A stretch of DNA of 64,000 nt from Sodiomyces alkalinus F11 (taxonomy: Eukaryota > Ascomycota > Sordariomycetes > Glomerellales > Plectosphaerellaceae), in the NCBI RefSeq assembly GCF_003711515.1, contig NW_021167079.1, forward strand, positions 5,435,989-5,499,988, in the 5' to 3' direction. Shown here piece after piece: positions 1 to 11,529 of this stretch; position 1 is the first letter of the stretch; the number at the start of each line of letters is the position of its first letter. The notes under the pieces were generated by a model that saw only the letters and a list, made by a program, of their open reading frames with translations, was not told where the DNA came from and did no database searches. The position numbers and the translations under genes were made by a program.

Positions 1-1516
1 AGGCAGGCCGACGAACGACCATAGTAACTCGTAAGGCATTGTCGAGTCGTCAACGTCTGTTTTGATGAAAGACGGAGATGGATGGTATCTCGACGGTGGG
101 GAAGGGAAACGAGGGAAGGAGTACATAAGGTATGTACGTGATACGACGCAGGGTCATGGAGGATCGTATTCCGTAGTGCGACCGCCTTTTGAAAAGGAAG
201 GAGGGTAAGGTATGGAGTAATTACGGAACTTGCACACAGGTCCTGAGTACATCGACACGCAATGCACGGATGCATGTATCTAATGATTCTGTTACTTTGT
301 GATACCTCCAGGATATGAGCCTTGACTCTTATTCACTTCCTGAGCTGGAATCACTCATGTCAAACTCGAAATCGAAGAAGGCTCGCTCACCTTGTCCTTT
401 GATATTGGATAGTCAGTAGGTATACTACTTGTGGACCTAAATTAAGCTAATAATTACATCTACCACGGCTATCAAGCCTGGACTCTCATCTGAGCTCAAA
501 GTGGTTACCCCGTCTTACAAAACTACCTTACTCTTAAATGTGTGATCAAGATGTCTGAAAACAGCTTCTACCATAACAACCGTCTAGCTCGGCCCTTCGA
601 CTTGAAGTAGTCACCACCACCGGACTTGGGTTAGGGGTCAGAAGCCGTCTTTGATCTTCATTCCCACCCACGCGACACAAAATTGCAATACTATTTATTA
701 CTATTACTGTCACTGTCACGGTGATGGCTCCGAGAAGCTGATCCAGTCATAATATTCATCATGAAAAATCGTCGTCTGTCACGATTCGTCGCAGTCCGCT
801 ACGAACTCGTCCACTCCGTAATACTGACCGATTTACTGAGTATTGTGGCAGTCGGTGGACAAACGAGTCGGGAAAAGCCAAGCTAATCGAACTTACTTAG
901 CCACATTTCCCTTTCCGTTTCAAGAAGCTCCAGCTGGACAATGGCCGTGCAGTTCTTCACAGATCTCCCATCATCGTTTGTTTATCCAATCAGTTGGTTA
1001 TTCTTTCCTCGACAATGGCCACAGTGACATCACTGCCCCAAGTATCAGCCACACCCTCCTTGTCGTCATCACATCGCAACCGTCTCAACTCGTGGGACCA
1101 CTGAGACCACTCATACGAACGCGCGATCTGCTGCCAAACCGACTATAAACATAGTTCACTACGAGAAAGCAATGCGGTTTTCACTTTTAGAGCTACCGAA
1201 GAGGGAAAAGAAGAGCAAATAGCCTTGCGTCCTGTGGATCGACGGGGACCTTTTAGCTCGAAGCCCCCCTCCCCCCCTTCTCCCCCCCGGTTTCATACCT
1301 CCCCAAACTGCCGGCAGCCGGCGCATGGCTTCTGTGACGGGTGGTCGACGCGCTGTAGATATTTTATAAAGGCCCTTTTCGTATTTCCCCAGGATTTTCC
1401 GACCATCGATCCCCTGCTTTATTTGCTCTGTATACAACTTCTAAGCCCTCAGTCCATTTACAGCTTTAGTACATTGTCCAATTGATTCTCGCCATTCCCG
1501 CATCCTGTCGCCCATC
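1..1516. other. Intergenic region upstream of the MARVEL gene
   Basis: I see no supported coding region here. Short open frames (for example 843-1148) have no recognisable domain and lack codon structure. The proximal part, 1261-1290, is an almost pure C/T tract, typical of filamentous fungal promoters. It is followed by a TATA-like box and then the ATG of the MARVEL gene. Confidence 0.6.
1365..1370 (+). promoter_or_regulatory. TATA-like box of the MARVEL gene
   Basis: TATAAA within the context ATTTTATAAAGG, about 150 bp before the ATG at 1517 and downstream of a long C-rich pyrimidine tract. The position suits a core promoter with a leader of about 110 nt. No transcript evidence is available. 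Confidence 0.45.
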
Positions 1517-2657
1517 ATGGCCTTCAGAAAGGGCCTCGCTCTCAGGTTCCTCCAGTGGACCATCCGCAGCGTCCAGTTCGGCTGCGCCGCCGTAGTTCTC
1601 GGCATCTTCTCCTATTTCCTCGCGACCCTGCATAACCACAACCTAAACATCAACAACAACATCCGTGCCGTCGAGGGCATCTCTGGCGCCGCCGTGCTCT
1701 ATACCCTTATCAGCCTCATCCTTCTCTGCTGTGTTGCCGGCTTCCCAATCACCTCGTTCATCGCCATAGTCCTCGACATCGCCTTCGCCGGCGCCTTCAT
1801 CTACGTGGCCGTCGAGAACCGATATGGCGCCGGCTCCTGCGACGGCTATGTCGATACGCCCTACGGCCGGGGTAGGGCCGAAGCTGACGTCCGGGCCGAC
1901 ACTGCGGGCTTCACCAGCCTGCCCAGCTTCCGGACTGCTTGCCGCATGCAGACGGCCTGTCTCGCCGTTTCCATTATAGCGATGTAAGTTTTTTTTCTTT
2001 CTTTTTTTTTTTAGTTTTTTTTCTTTCTTTTTTTTTTAGTTTTTTTTTCTTTCACCAACAGAAGAGATGGCGAAAAATAAAAGTAGAAAGGAAAGAAAGA
2101 AACAGAGGACCGCTTCTCACACAACTACTCCCTCTAGTATCTTCTTCCTTCTCTCCGCCGTCGTCGAAGTCTTCCTCGTCCGCCACCGCAAGAAGGAGAA
2201 GCGCTTCGGCCCCGGCCCCAACAACAACTATACCTCGGGCTCAGGCAAGACCGGCCTCTTCGGCTGGCGCCGCCGCCGCAAGGAGAATCCCGCCTTGGCC
2301 AATGACAGTCAGCTTCCCGCCCACACCCACCCCGACCAGGTCCGCCAGAGTTATAACACCGAGGCCACCGCCGTCGGGACCCACGACGCCGGCATTTATA
2401 ACAAGTATGGCGAATCGGGTTACGGTCACACCAACGGCGCTGGCGCGGGCGTTGGCACTGCCACTGCCACTGGCGCTGATACTGGTACTGGACATGGAGA
2501 CGGCTATACCAATGACCCCCCCGGCTACACGAACACCACGGGTTACACCAACACAGCAAAAGGAACCCACGGCCAGGTGGCTCAGGGGGACACTACCGTC
2601 CCACAGCAGGGTTATCAGTCGTATCGATACGAGGACGGTGTGTATGATCGTGCCTAA
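1517..2657 (+). CDS. MARVEL-domain four-helix membrane protein
   Basis: Exons 1517-1983 and 2138-2657, 328 residues. Four hydrophobic helices lie near residues 18-38, 56-76, 78-100 and 146-168, with a soluble loop containing two cysteines between helices 3 and 4. This is the MARVEL layout of fungal plasma-membrane and eisosome-linked proteins. The intron (GTAAGT..CTAG, phase 2) falls inside helix 4; splicing restores an unbroken helix, which is why I chose the acceptor at 2137. The cytosolic tail starts with a basic stretch (RHRKKEKR), then becomes low-complexity and rich in Gly, Thr, Tyr and Asn, with repeated GYTN units. The role is unknown; the fold suggests membrane organisation or trafficking. 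The intron holds a duplicated poly-T/TAG element (see its own entry). Confidence 0.8.
1990..2052 (+). repeat. Tandem poly-T/TAG repeat inside the MARVEL-gene intron
   Basis: A pyrimidine unit of about 25 bp made of T-runs, CTTTC and a terminal TTTAG occurs twice and starts a third time. Each full unit ends in a consensus-like acceptor (AG at 2013-2014 and 2038-2039), upstream of the acceptor at 2137 that restores the fourth transmembrane helix. Replication slippage is the simplest origin. Confidence 0.7.
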
Positions 2658-3302
2658 GCGCCTCCCTTTCTCTTTGGGAAATCAGCAGCATCAGAACAAA
2701 GGAGACTTTACGGAGTACGAGCAAAGATTTAAGGTGGTAACGTCAGACATACCCAGTGGCTGGCTGGAAGGGCGGGTAGAGGCCGAGCAACGTAAATTGA
2801 TGCCTCAGTCGCTGGCCGGATGAGACACTACTGTTAACAACACGCATACATATGCTTCATATTCATATCACTTTGTAATAATTAATCGTCATTCAATAAT
2901 GACTTCGTCGCTTAGCAAATCACACTTCGTGATAACCGTTACACTCCCCCTAAACGACAAACCCAAATACCCATGCACAGAGTCCTGGTGACGATCACCG
3001 CTGCTGTAATCGGATATTCAATTGCAATGTTCCAAGCGCCACTACGCACTTCGTAGCCACTGCACGCTATTTTCAGGCAGGGCAGTGCCTATATATGAAG
3101 TGTCACCGGCAACGTGGGGGGATGGCACAGGCGTCTTGCCAAGTTAAACCTCTGGGGCTTCGCCCTCGCCGAGGCTACCTAGTGATTAACCTGGAAGGAT
3201 TCCTTGAGCAAGGCAGCAAAAAACGTTAGAATATTCGCCAGAAGAGGGGCAAAGTGAAAAGAGAGGAGGGATGACTTGGAGGGTCAAGGCGATCGAAAGT
3301 GC
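2658..3302. other. Convergent intergenic region (MARVEL / Far11 3' ends)
   Basis: The region is AT-rich near 2860-2900 and holds no gene that I can support. It lies between two 3' ends and should contain both 3' UTRs. A TACGGAGTA motif lies at 2709-2717. Confidence 0.55.
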
Positions 3303-6300
3303 CTACGCACCATTACCGTCCGCACCGAAATCTTGCCAGTTCATCCCCAGTTTTTCAAGTTCTCGCGTGAAGAAGCCCTGCTCTTCCCGATACGCCGTCC
3401 ACAAGTTGTCGTCGCTGACCATCTTGTCCGGATAGTTGCGCACATTAAACCAGTGCGTCAGACTGCGAAGCGCCTGCTCCAGTGGGAGCGCCGAGTCGAC
3501 CTCAGCGTCGACATCGCTGCCGGCCAGCCACTCGTCACGCAGTTCGGGTCGGACGTGCAGATACACGGCCGTGATGACACGCATGTTGCTCTGGCGCCAC
3601 TTTCGCCCGCAGTAAGGGACCTGATTCTTGAAGAGCTTGAGGGTGTAGAGCCGCAGCTCGGGCTGCGGCACCTTGAGCGACTTGCGAAGAATGTTGGAAG
3701 ACTTAATTTGAACCAACATCAGGCTCCGGTAGGCCTTGCGCTTGCAGATCTTCTGCATGATGCGCAGATGGTTGATAAGGGAGAAGAAGTTCCTCCTCGA
3801 GAAATCCGTAATCGGCTGCGCTGGGAGCGGGTTGACTGGGTATCCTAACTCGTCGACTTCAGGCCGAGCAGCAGGAGCTTGATCCTCCAGCGGCTTGGGT
3901 TCGACATCATGCACATCGAGCACAGCTGGCCCAGGCGGCGATCTTTTCCTCTTGATTGGGGGCGGAGCTGCTTCATCCTCGCTCTCCTCCTCTTCCTCCT
4001 CTCGGGCTCGGTCTTCATCAGCAACTACATTGTCACTTGGCTCTGATCGTGATGACGCCTCCTTAGACTCAGACCGGAGGTTGCAGAAGTGGAAGAAGCT
4101 GTCTGGTCAGGTCTTTTTGTCTGTCATGGTGAGAGTCTCCAGTCCTGGACATACCTGTTTTCCAGACTGTCCGTCTTGCTGTCGACTACCTGCTGAATGT
4201 CTTGGTGCGCAAACAGTTTGAGAATCAAGATTAACCCGTTATGGTCCAGCACGAGCTGCGTCATATACTCAAACTTGAGAACGTCTAAACGGAACAGAAA
4301 GTCAGTTTGTGTGTGACTGACCGATTCGTCTAATGTCGTTTCTTACGTGATAGCTTCAGCCATTTCAACAGGAGCAACAGAGTCCCTGTAGAAGCTTTCG
4401 TCATTATTTCCCTTGACCTCGCTGCATCAAGCTCCTCAGCTGACATTGTTGCGGTTGCGGTCGTCTGTTGACCGCCTCCGACGGACGAAGGGTCTTGCAG
4501 CTGCGGCAGTCTCGTGATGCCGAGTCCGCTATTTGCATTAGGGCCTCTCCCAGCCATTCCCGCATGCGGCTGGGATTTCATTGTTTGATCTAGGACCGAC
4601 ATTGTCCAGAAAGTCGGCTGCAGAAGAACGATGGCCAGGGATTGGAGTTGAGGGAGCAATTCATGCTATGGCGGTCAGCTGATGCACCCAAATTCCAGAG
4701 ACTAAACGTACGTACGTAGAAGCTTTCCACCGCAAGTAACCGTCGCTTCACATCTTCGTTGATGCCAGCTGGATTCGGCCCGTAGTCTGGCCCGTGCATG
4801 TCCGGCTTGTCGTCCTTCCTCTTCCCATGATGCTGATTTCCACCTCTGGCCTCTAGAATCAACTCTCTCTCTTCCTGGGTCAACCCATGGAGATCCAGAT
4901 CCAGATCCTTTTCGAGGTCTATATTGGAAAGATCGAGGCTCTCGACGTCCTCATCGTCCGACGTTTCTTCTCCCCAGCCTCGCTCGGACTTGAGGAACTT
5001 CTCACGCGCATCCCACATCTGTCTCGTGGCTCGGCTCATCCGAACCCGCTTTGAGAACAGCTCCCCCGCTTCAAGGATGGATGCGGGGATGTCGCTCCCC
5101 TCCCACTTACGGCCGACTAATGACTCCTGGAGCCCAGCTCCGCCCTTACCACCGGCACTATTGCTCGTGGCATCGAGAGGTGGATACAGAAAAGGAAAAT
5201 TCTGGTTCGTCTGATAGTTTTGTTTCTTACCGCCTTTGCCCCCGAGACCGGGGGACGGTGGAGGCGAAGGCGCAGGCGTTGCAATGTGCACTGGTTGGTT
5301 AAGAATAGAAGCGCCGCCGCTTTGCATGTTTGGGGGTGTAGGGATGATGCCGTTAGCAGCGGAGGATCGTGGAGGTTGATTCGGGGGAGGTGGTAGTAGA
5401 GTCGAGTTGTCAGCCTCGAGAGGAATGACGGGCTGAGGCGGGACGTAAGAAGGGTATTTGGAGGTGAGTTCCTGGCGAAATACGTGGTAGTCCAGGGGGG
5501 ACGCAGTAATGATGTCCTTGGGTTTCAGGTCATTTCCTGTTTCGCTCAACGCGTTTTTGGTTTCTTCTATCTCCTTCGTGCCGCCGAATTGTAAAAGAAT
5601 CGCCTTCCATAGCAGAAGCAAGATCTGTTTGGATGGGCATTAGGTCGAGGCTGAGACGGGTAGCAGGGATCTCCACCGGCCATACCTGGTTCATGGGAAG
5701 AAGTTTATCCTCATCCCACCGGACCTTGACAAGAGCAAGCGACAGGAAGTTGACCAATGCAGGGTTCAATCGGACTGGGGGAAAAGGCACGTCAGCGTAA
5801 AAATATCAACCTCCCATGGACGGGGCGTGTCCGTACGGAGCTCAGCGTGAGTTGACTCCATGTCTTCTTTGCTATCCAGTGCAACCTGGATGATGATGTA
5901 TAATATCGTCGCCAAGTAATAAAGCTCCTCTTGGGCATCCTGGACGACGTCGTTTGGGGCGCGTTGTACATCATCTGACCTGTAGAAGTGTCAGCCCGTG
6001 GTTAGATAGAAATCGGTACAGCCGTCTAACGTAGCAGAGACGAACCAGAGGAACTCAAAGCAGTTTTGAATGGTTTTCCATATGACCTCCACGGCGCCAG
6101 CGGATGTGAGAAGGGAAACAGCCGACTTGATGGCCTTGAGCTGCCCAGGACTGGCAGCAGATCTGGTTTTGGCGTTATCATGACCCTTCGCTGTGATGGG
6201 AGAGGCTGTGGTGGCCCATCTGCCAAGCACCAAGTACATGAGCGGCTTGAAGGCCTCTAGGCGCTCGGCGGAGTCTTCCCCGCGAGCTCCTTCCAGACAT

Positions 6301-6923
6301 TCTCGAACGAAATTCTGTCTTGTGGATTCACTTGCCCCGTCCCAGGAAGTCTGATCTTGGTGTAATTCCCACTGCGACTGGAAGGCAGCTTGGGCAGCAT
6401 TCAGACAGGCCCATTGGGCGTGTTGGTAGACGAACCACTCGTCGATCTCTTCTTCGAGAGGGCCTAGGTCCTCGTAGACGAAGTCGTAAGCAATGGGCTC
6501 GACCTTATTGAATTCTGCCACGATTCTCCGTAGTTGCACTAAGGATAGAGAATCGGTAGGTTGTTGAGGGTTGGAAGGCGGCGGTGGCGGCATGGGAGCT
6601 GGAGGGGCAGGGGCCACGGGAGGGGTTGCTTGATCTCCCTGGAGTTGTGGGCGTCGCGATGAGACGGGTGGCGGAGGAGGTGGGGGAAACGTGACGTCGC
6701 TAACTTGCTCATGCTCAGGCCCGACGTCGGCAACCTCGCCTGCGTCTGTCATCTCGGTATCGGGCTGGTCGGAGGCAGATTCGGGTGCCTCGTCGGCGGG
6801 TCTCGACAGCCATGGGTTCATCGTCTGGAGGTGCGCGCGATCGGCTTCTGGGGGACAGGCGGTTTCGGTGGGAGACTCGTCCGGCGCCTCAGGGTTGTTG
6901 GAAATCCAGCTCGTGGACTGCAT
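3303..6923 (-). CDS. far11: STRIPAK complex subunit Far11 / HAM-2 / PRO22 (STRIP1/2 homologue)
   Basis: Seven exons on the minus strand: 6923-6031, 5979-5837, 5774-5686, 5624-4716, 4665-4347, 4284-4155 and 4098-3303, giving 1092 residues with every phase consistent. Residues 1-130 are disordered, with poly-proline runs. The N1221 domain follows (conserved runs such as LLLLWKAILLQFGG), then a charged linker with an acidic DDEDVESLDLS region. The C-terminal DUF3402 domain includes FYHELLPQLQSLAIVLLQ and SSNILRKSLKVPQPELRLYTLK. STRIP proteins scaffold striatin, PP2A and GCK kinases at the nuclear envelope and ER. In Neurospora and Sordaria the orthologues (HAM-2, PRO22) are needed for hyphal fusion and fruiting bodies; in yeast Far11 acts in pheromone arrest and TORC2 signalling. 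The acidic stretch before DUF3402 is probably disordered. Identification is confident; exon ends are inferred from splice consensus and conservation. Confidence 0.92.
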
Positions 6924-9274
6924 ACATATGTATCTGCGCCGGGAAGGGAGCGGCTATGGAATCGGGCTGAAGGGTGCTGGGGATTAGAGTCTGTTGATAG
7001 GTCTGGAGCCGTCAATAAAGGATTAGGTATTTCCGCGAGATAGATCAGCTGGTGCAACTGACATGCCATAGGTAAGCAAAGGAACGAGAGATGAAAGCGG
7101 CGAGTCGAACTGAGGACCGGGTGCAGTATCGCGTGTCTCCAAGGTCCAGAGTCCAAAGCTTCTTCCAAAGATGCGTTGAAGCTCTTGGTTGGCTATATTA
7201 AGGTAAGGTACCTTATTAGCTTCCAGGTTCTGAACTCTTACCATTGCCCAGACAGAGTACGAAAGTACAACCAAAAGTGGAGAAGGGGATGCAAGCACGA
7301 ACTACGGAGTACTCATACATTGGCTTCAGGGATTTTACCGCCAATAATCAGGCGACAGGACGCGGATAAACAGTACTGGTCCATTGACAACGTCACAGTC
7401 TGGACGGAGGAACGACGAAGTACATTTTTCCTTTAAGGTGGCAGGTGGTGCGGAATCCCTGGATGCCGAGTAGGTCGCGGGACCTCTGATAGTTGCAACT
7501 TCTAGGTCTGTGAGTACCTAATAACGTGAGATCAGCTAAAATAGAGCTTCTCCTCCATGTTTCAGAGCGTTCTCGTAGTAAGACAGCAAGTAAGGGCGAA
7601 CCGAGTAGCGTCGCCTATCAAGCCCGCTTGGTCGTCTACTGCTGGCCACCGCGAAGAGCCGGAACACTATAAAAGATTTGAGCACTTACTTATAATTATG
7701 ACCACAAAAAAAGAATCAGACGATGACAATGACGAAATGACTGTCTGTCAGACGACAGGAACTGCTCCACGAGTATCATGATGTTCATGAAATTTCCAAG
7801 GCCGCTTGGCAAAGCAACCTACTGCCAATCAACCAACGAAACCATCGGCATAGTGCCCTTGCTCTCGCCTTCGTATTCGCCTTCGCCTTCGCGGAGCAGG
7901 TCTGGACATCAACTTGAGGCTGAACCGGCAGACACAACCTGGTGTATATCGTCGAGAACGAGGCCTCTGCAGAATATCCGGTAGATATTTAGAAGTGGGT
8001 CAATAACGGGCTGCTCGCTTATACGTCGTACGTAGCACGAAGTATGATATCACGGGGTTCTATACCCGTTCTATTCCATCTTGAAATTTACAGTTGGAAC
8101 GGAGACGACAAGGATCCTTTTGAGCTATTATAAGCTATTACAAGCTATGAAGGATCGATTGGAGGCGTCGCCGGAACGGACCTGAGTGCTAGAGAACCAC
8201 TGGTGTACTGTATGCGTGGGAGAAGAAGCTAATTGACCACTGAGGCAGGCCCTAGACGTTGGAAGGCTGCGATTACGGAGTAATAACTGAGTATAAGCTC
8301 AGGGAGCAGGAGAAATGTCATCTCGGTCCTGGGACGGTAAATCCGGGACGGTCGGAGTTACCTCATGTGTTGGATGGGCTCACCAACCAATCATAATTCG
8401 AAGTCTCACCCTAAGACGTCAAATAGAACGCTTCAACTCCAAGGAGCTGTTCCTGCATATTACTGGATTCGGAGTGCCATTGATCAGCAATAGGTGGTTT
8501 CATGAGAACGTTAAGGAAGGGATTGTGTTACGGCCAAAGTTGGAGTGAAGTCAACCGTTTATTATTATTTTCCTTATTATTCTCCACGGCTCAAAAAGGA
8601 CGAGGGTAAGGTACCGGTACATGCCGATGTAGGGAAGCGGGGCCACTGTATCGATAAGCCGGTGATAAGGATTTTATCCGGGACAAACTGACACGACACC
8701 ACTAAAGGTAAATAGAGCGAGGAGCCCACGCTCTTGGGACTTGGGAATAGTGGGGTGGAAGGAATGAGCGGTTAACGTTACTGAGACTTTTCCCTTCCAC
8801 GTACTCCGTATGCTCCGTATTTCATCCTGGTCCCATTGTCATCAATGCTTTGCCAAGAGAACACTCGCTCCAGAGAAAACGAGCATGCTACTTTGGAACT
8901 GAATAAGTCCTTGAGCGGGTGCCTTAAAGGTCGGCGCCTAGAATTCCGTTCTTTCCCTCCCACTGTCGTCTCTCTCTGTCTCTACCCCCCCCATTTCTCT
9001 CTCTTTCTCTTCTCTCCCCGGTGGCTTGTTAAGGTCTGTCTCTCACCCATCAGTGACAACATCAAACCGTTACCTCACGTCTCTGGTGCAACATACGATT
9101 ACTATCCATCTCCTATCGGTTGATCAGTAACACGCCATCCTGCAGGTCTTCGTTTCCCTGGTCTACACGAAGGCCTAAGTCTTGTCTCTTCTTGGCAATC
9201 GAAGGCGGCGCCGGTCTTTGAGCTCTTGTTGTTTCTGCGTTTTCGTAGTCCAAGTGCTCCGTCGCTGTGCCAAG
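6924..9274. other. Divergent intergenic region between Far11 and NAD kinase
   Basis: About 2.35 kb with no supported gene; open frames are short and featureless. It must contain both promoters. It holds one perfect TAAGGTACCTTA palindrome (7204-7215) and three TACGGAGTA-type motifs (7303-7311, 8274-8282, 8802-8810). A CT-rich tract (8965-9020) precedes the NAD kinase start. Confidence 0.55.
7204..7215. repeat. 12-bp palindrome TAAGGTACCTTA (copy 1)
   Basis: A perfect palindrome in the Far11/NADK intergenic region. Four identical copies occur elsewhere in intergenic DNA of this window (23975, 42588, 42897, 42918). Confidence 0.85.
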
Positions 9275-11265
9275 ATGGGGCCCAAGGATGTAAAGGAAAA
9301 GCACCCTCTCTTCCTAGATCTGGATGATGACGTGCACACAAGCGGAAGTGATGGGGACTATCCCCGGGCAGTCGAGGTTCGTCCCGAGCTTTTATTTTAC
9401 TTGCTTTGCCCCCTATTTTCTATGCCAGTCCGTCTGTTTTGTTCCCCGGCTAACTGGATGCAAATGGAACGCAGGTTTCCTTCGACCCAACCAGCCCTTA
9501 TCGACGCAAAGCCTCCCTCGTATCATCTGAAGCCGTCGCCCATCTTCCCCCTAGCCGAAAAACCGAGTGCATGGTCCACCAATTCCTAGACAGTCAGAGG
9601 ATGGCTGATCGGTCGGTAGACGGTGCCGGTAACGAGTCGGGTAATCACCTGTTCTATGGGCACCCGGCCTATCACTTTCCCCATAAGCAGGAGGATGCGA
9701 AGGACATATCACGTCAACAGGGACTCGAAAATCAAATCGATGGCAAGGGCCCGAGTCGTAATGCTCGCGCAGATATTCTGGCCCTCGGTACCGCGACTCC
9801 GGAGGAAGGCGATATCGGCCAGGCAGATGAGAAGGAGTGGCGGATGCAGATATGCCGAACCGAGTCGCAGCTCGACGTGGAACAGCCGCGACAGGAGCCG
9901 GGCGACAAGTCGGGAAACGAAGAGCTTAACAGTCGGCTCCTGACCAAGAGGCAGCTGAGCGAGATGGCATGGGGTGTCCGGGAACTGAGCAGGAGACTGA
10001 GTACCATGCGGATCAAGTTTCGGGTCAAGTCCATCTTCATCTTGACCAAGATCCACGACATGGAGCTAGTCAGTCATACAAGGGAGCTGGCCAAGTGGCT
10101 TCTGGGCCCCGAACACGACGTCCGCTACGTAGTTTACTTGGAAGACAGGTTTCGGGACAGCAAGAGGTTCAATGCCCCTGGCCTGGTCCAGGAGCTAGAA
10201 CAGGAATATACCAAAGCCGGGGAGCTCGATGAGAAGGATACCGCGCAAGCCATCTCTAAGAGATTACGGTACTGGGACGAATGCATGTGCCGCACTAGGC
10301 CGCACACATTCGACTTCGTCATCACCTTGGGCGGGGATGGGACGGTGCTCTATGCCAGCTGGCTGTTCCAGCGTATTGTGCCCCCTGTGCTCAGTTTCTC
10401 CCTTGGCAGTCTCGGGTTCCTCACCAAGTTCGATTTCACCGACTATCAGCCTATCCTGTCCAACGCATTCGAAAAGGGTGTTACCGTGAGCCTGCGCTTG
10501 CGATTTGAGGGCGCCATAATGAGGAGCCAGAAAAGGCCGAGCAGTGTCGATGCCGAAAGCAGCTCAAGCTCTCAGGACGACGAGAACATGCAAAGGGACC
10601 TCGTTGAGGAACTTGTCGGCCTAGACAGAGACGACGAGTACACTCACAAGCCCGATGGCACTTACGTGATTCTCAACGAAATCGTCGTGGATCGGGGACC
10701 AAATCCGAGTAAGTCACCCATCACCACTGGGCCCCGTGTCTCCTTTTGTCTCCCTTTGTCCTGTTATGATTTGCCTTTTTCTTCTTCTTCTTCATTTGAG
10801 TAGCCCCTCTAACGGAACCCAGCGATGTCGAACACCGAAATCTTTGGCGACGATGAGCACTTCACCACTATCCAGGCCGACGGCGTCTGTGTCTCTACAC
10901 CTACAGGCTCAACTGCCTACAATCTTGCTGCGGGAGGCTCGCTATGCCACCCAGAGAACCCGGTCATGCTCGTCACGTCCATTTGCGCGCACACCCTATC
11001 CTTCCGCCCCATCATCCTCCCGGACACTATAGTCCTACGGGTGGGGGTTCCCTACCAAGCACGGACAAGCTCGTGGGCAAGCTTTGATGGCCGCGAGCGT
11101 ATCGAGCTGCGGCCCGGGGACTACGTCACCATCAGCGCGAGCCGCTTCCCTTTTGCGTCCGTCCAATCCCAAGGCCGCAGAAGCGAAGATTGGGTGAACA
11201 GCATCCGCGCGAAGCTCGGGTGGAATACAAGGGGGAAACAAAAGGGCTTTCATAAGTGGCATTGA
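9275..11265 (+). CDS. NAD(H) kinase
   Basis: Exons 9275-9376, 9475-10708 and 10823-11265, 592 residues. The enzyme phosphorylates NAD(H) with ATP to make NADP(H). The catalytic core begins near residue 215 (conserved VKSIFILTK). It carries the GGDGT nucleotide-binding motif at about 320-324, followed by VLSFSLGSLGFLTKF. The conserved block VDRGPNPTMSNTE is rebuilt exactly across intron 2 (phase 1), and VSTPTGSTAYNLAAGGS is the second signature. Residues 1-200 are a low-complexity, probably regulatory extension, as in cytosolic fungal Utr1-type kinases. The start at 9275 lets exon 1 splice in phase 0 to a frame with no stop; a start at 9571 would lose 66 residues but leave the core intact. No mitochondrial presequence is evident, so a cytosolic enzyme is inferred. 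It converges with the MFS gene, with 264 bp between stop codons. Confidence 0.9.
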
Positions 11266-11529
11266 TAGGGCCGTTCTGCTCAAAAAAGCATGCTGACTAC
11301 CCCTGCTGTGCTGTCGCCGAGTTGTGATGTTGGGTCCGATTCCCACTCGAAGGAACGCGAGAGTCGATCCCAGCACGACCTCGATTCACTGTTAGGCCAC
11401 AGGATACGTTCACGTACGAGTCCTTGACAGACGAAATGTAGAATTGTCAAACTCGTGGCATACTCCTGCTGGCGCCCCCCTCGCTAGGTCTGTCCAGCCC
11501 TGGATGCCGGACTATTTCCTTCTCGCCAC

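Noticed and set aside
1939..2823. 294-codon frame running through the MARVEL intron and exon 2
   Set aside because: It includes the poly-T intron and reads exon 2 out of frame; the spliced model keeps helix 4 and the GYTN tail.
3276..3848. 190-codon plus-strand frame over the Far11 C-terminus
   Set aside because: The opposite strand codes for the conserved DUF3402 end; this frame is its shadow.
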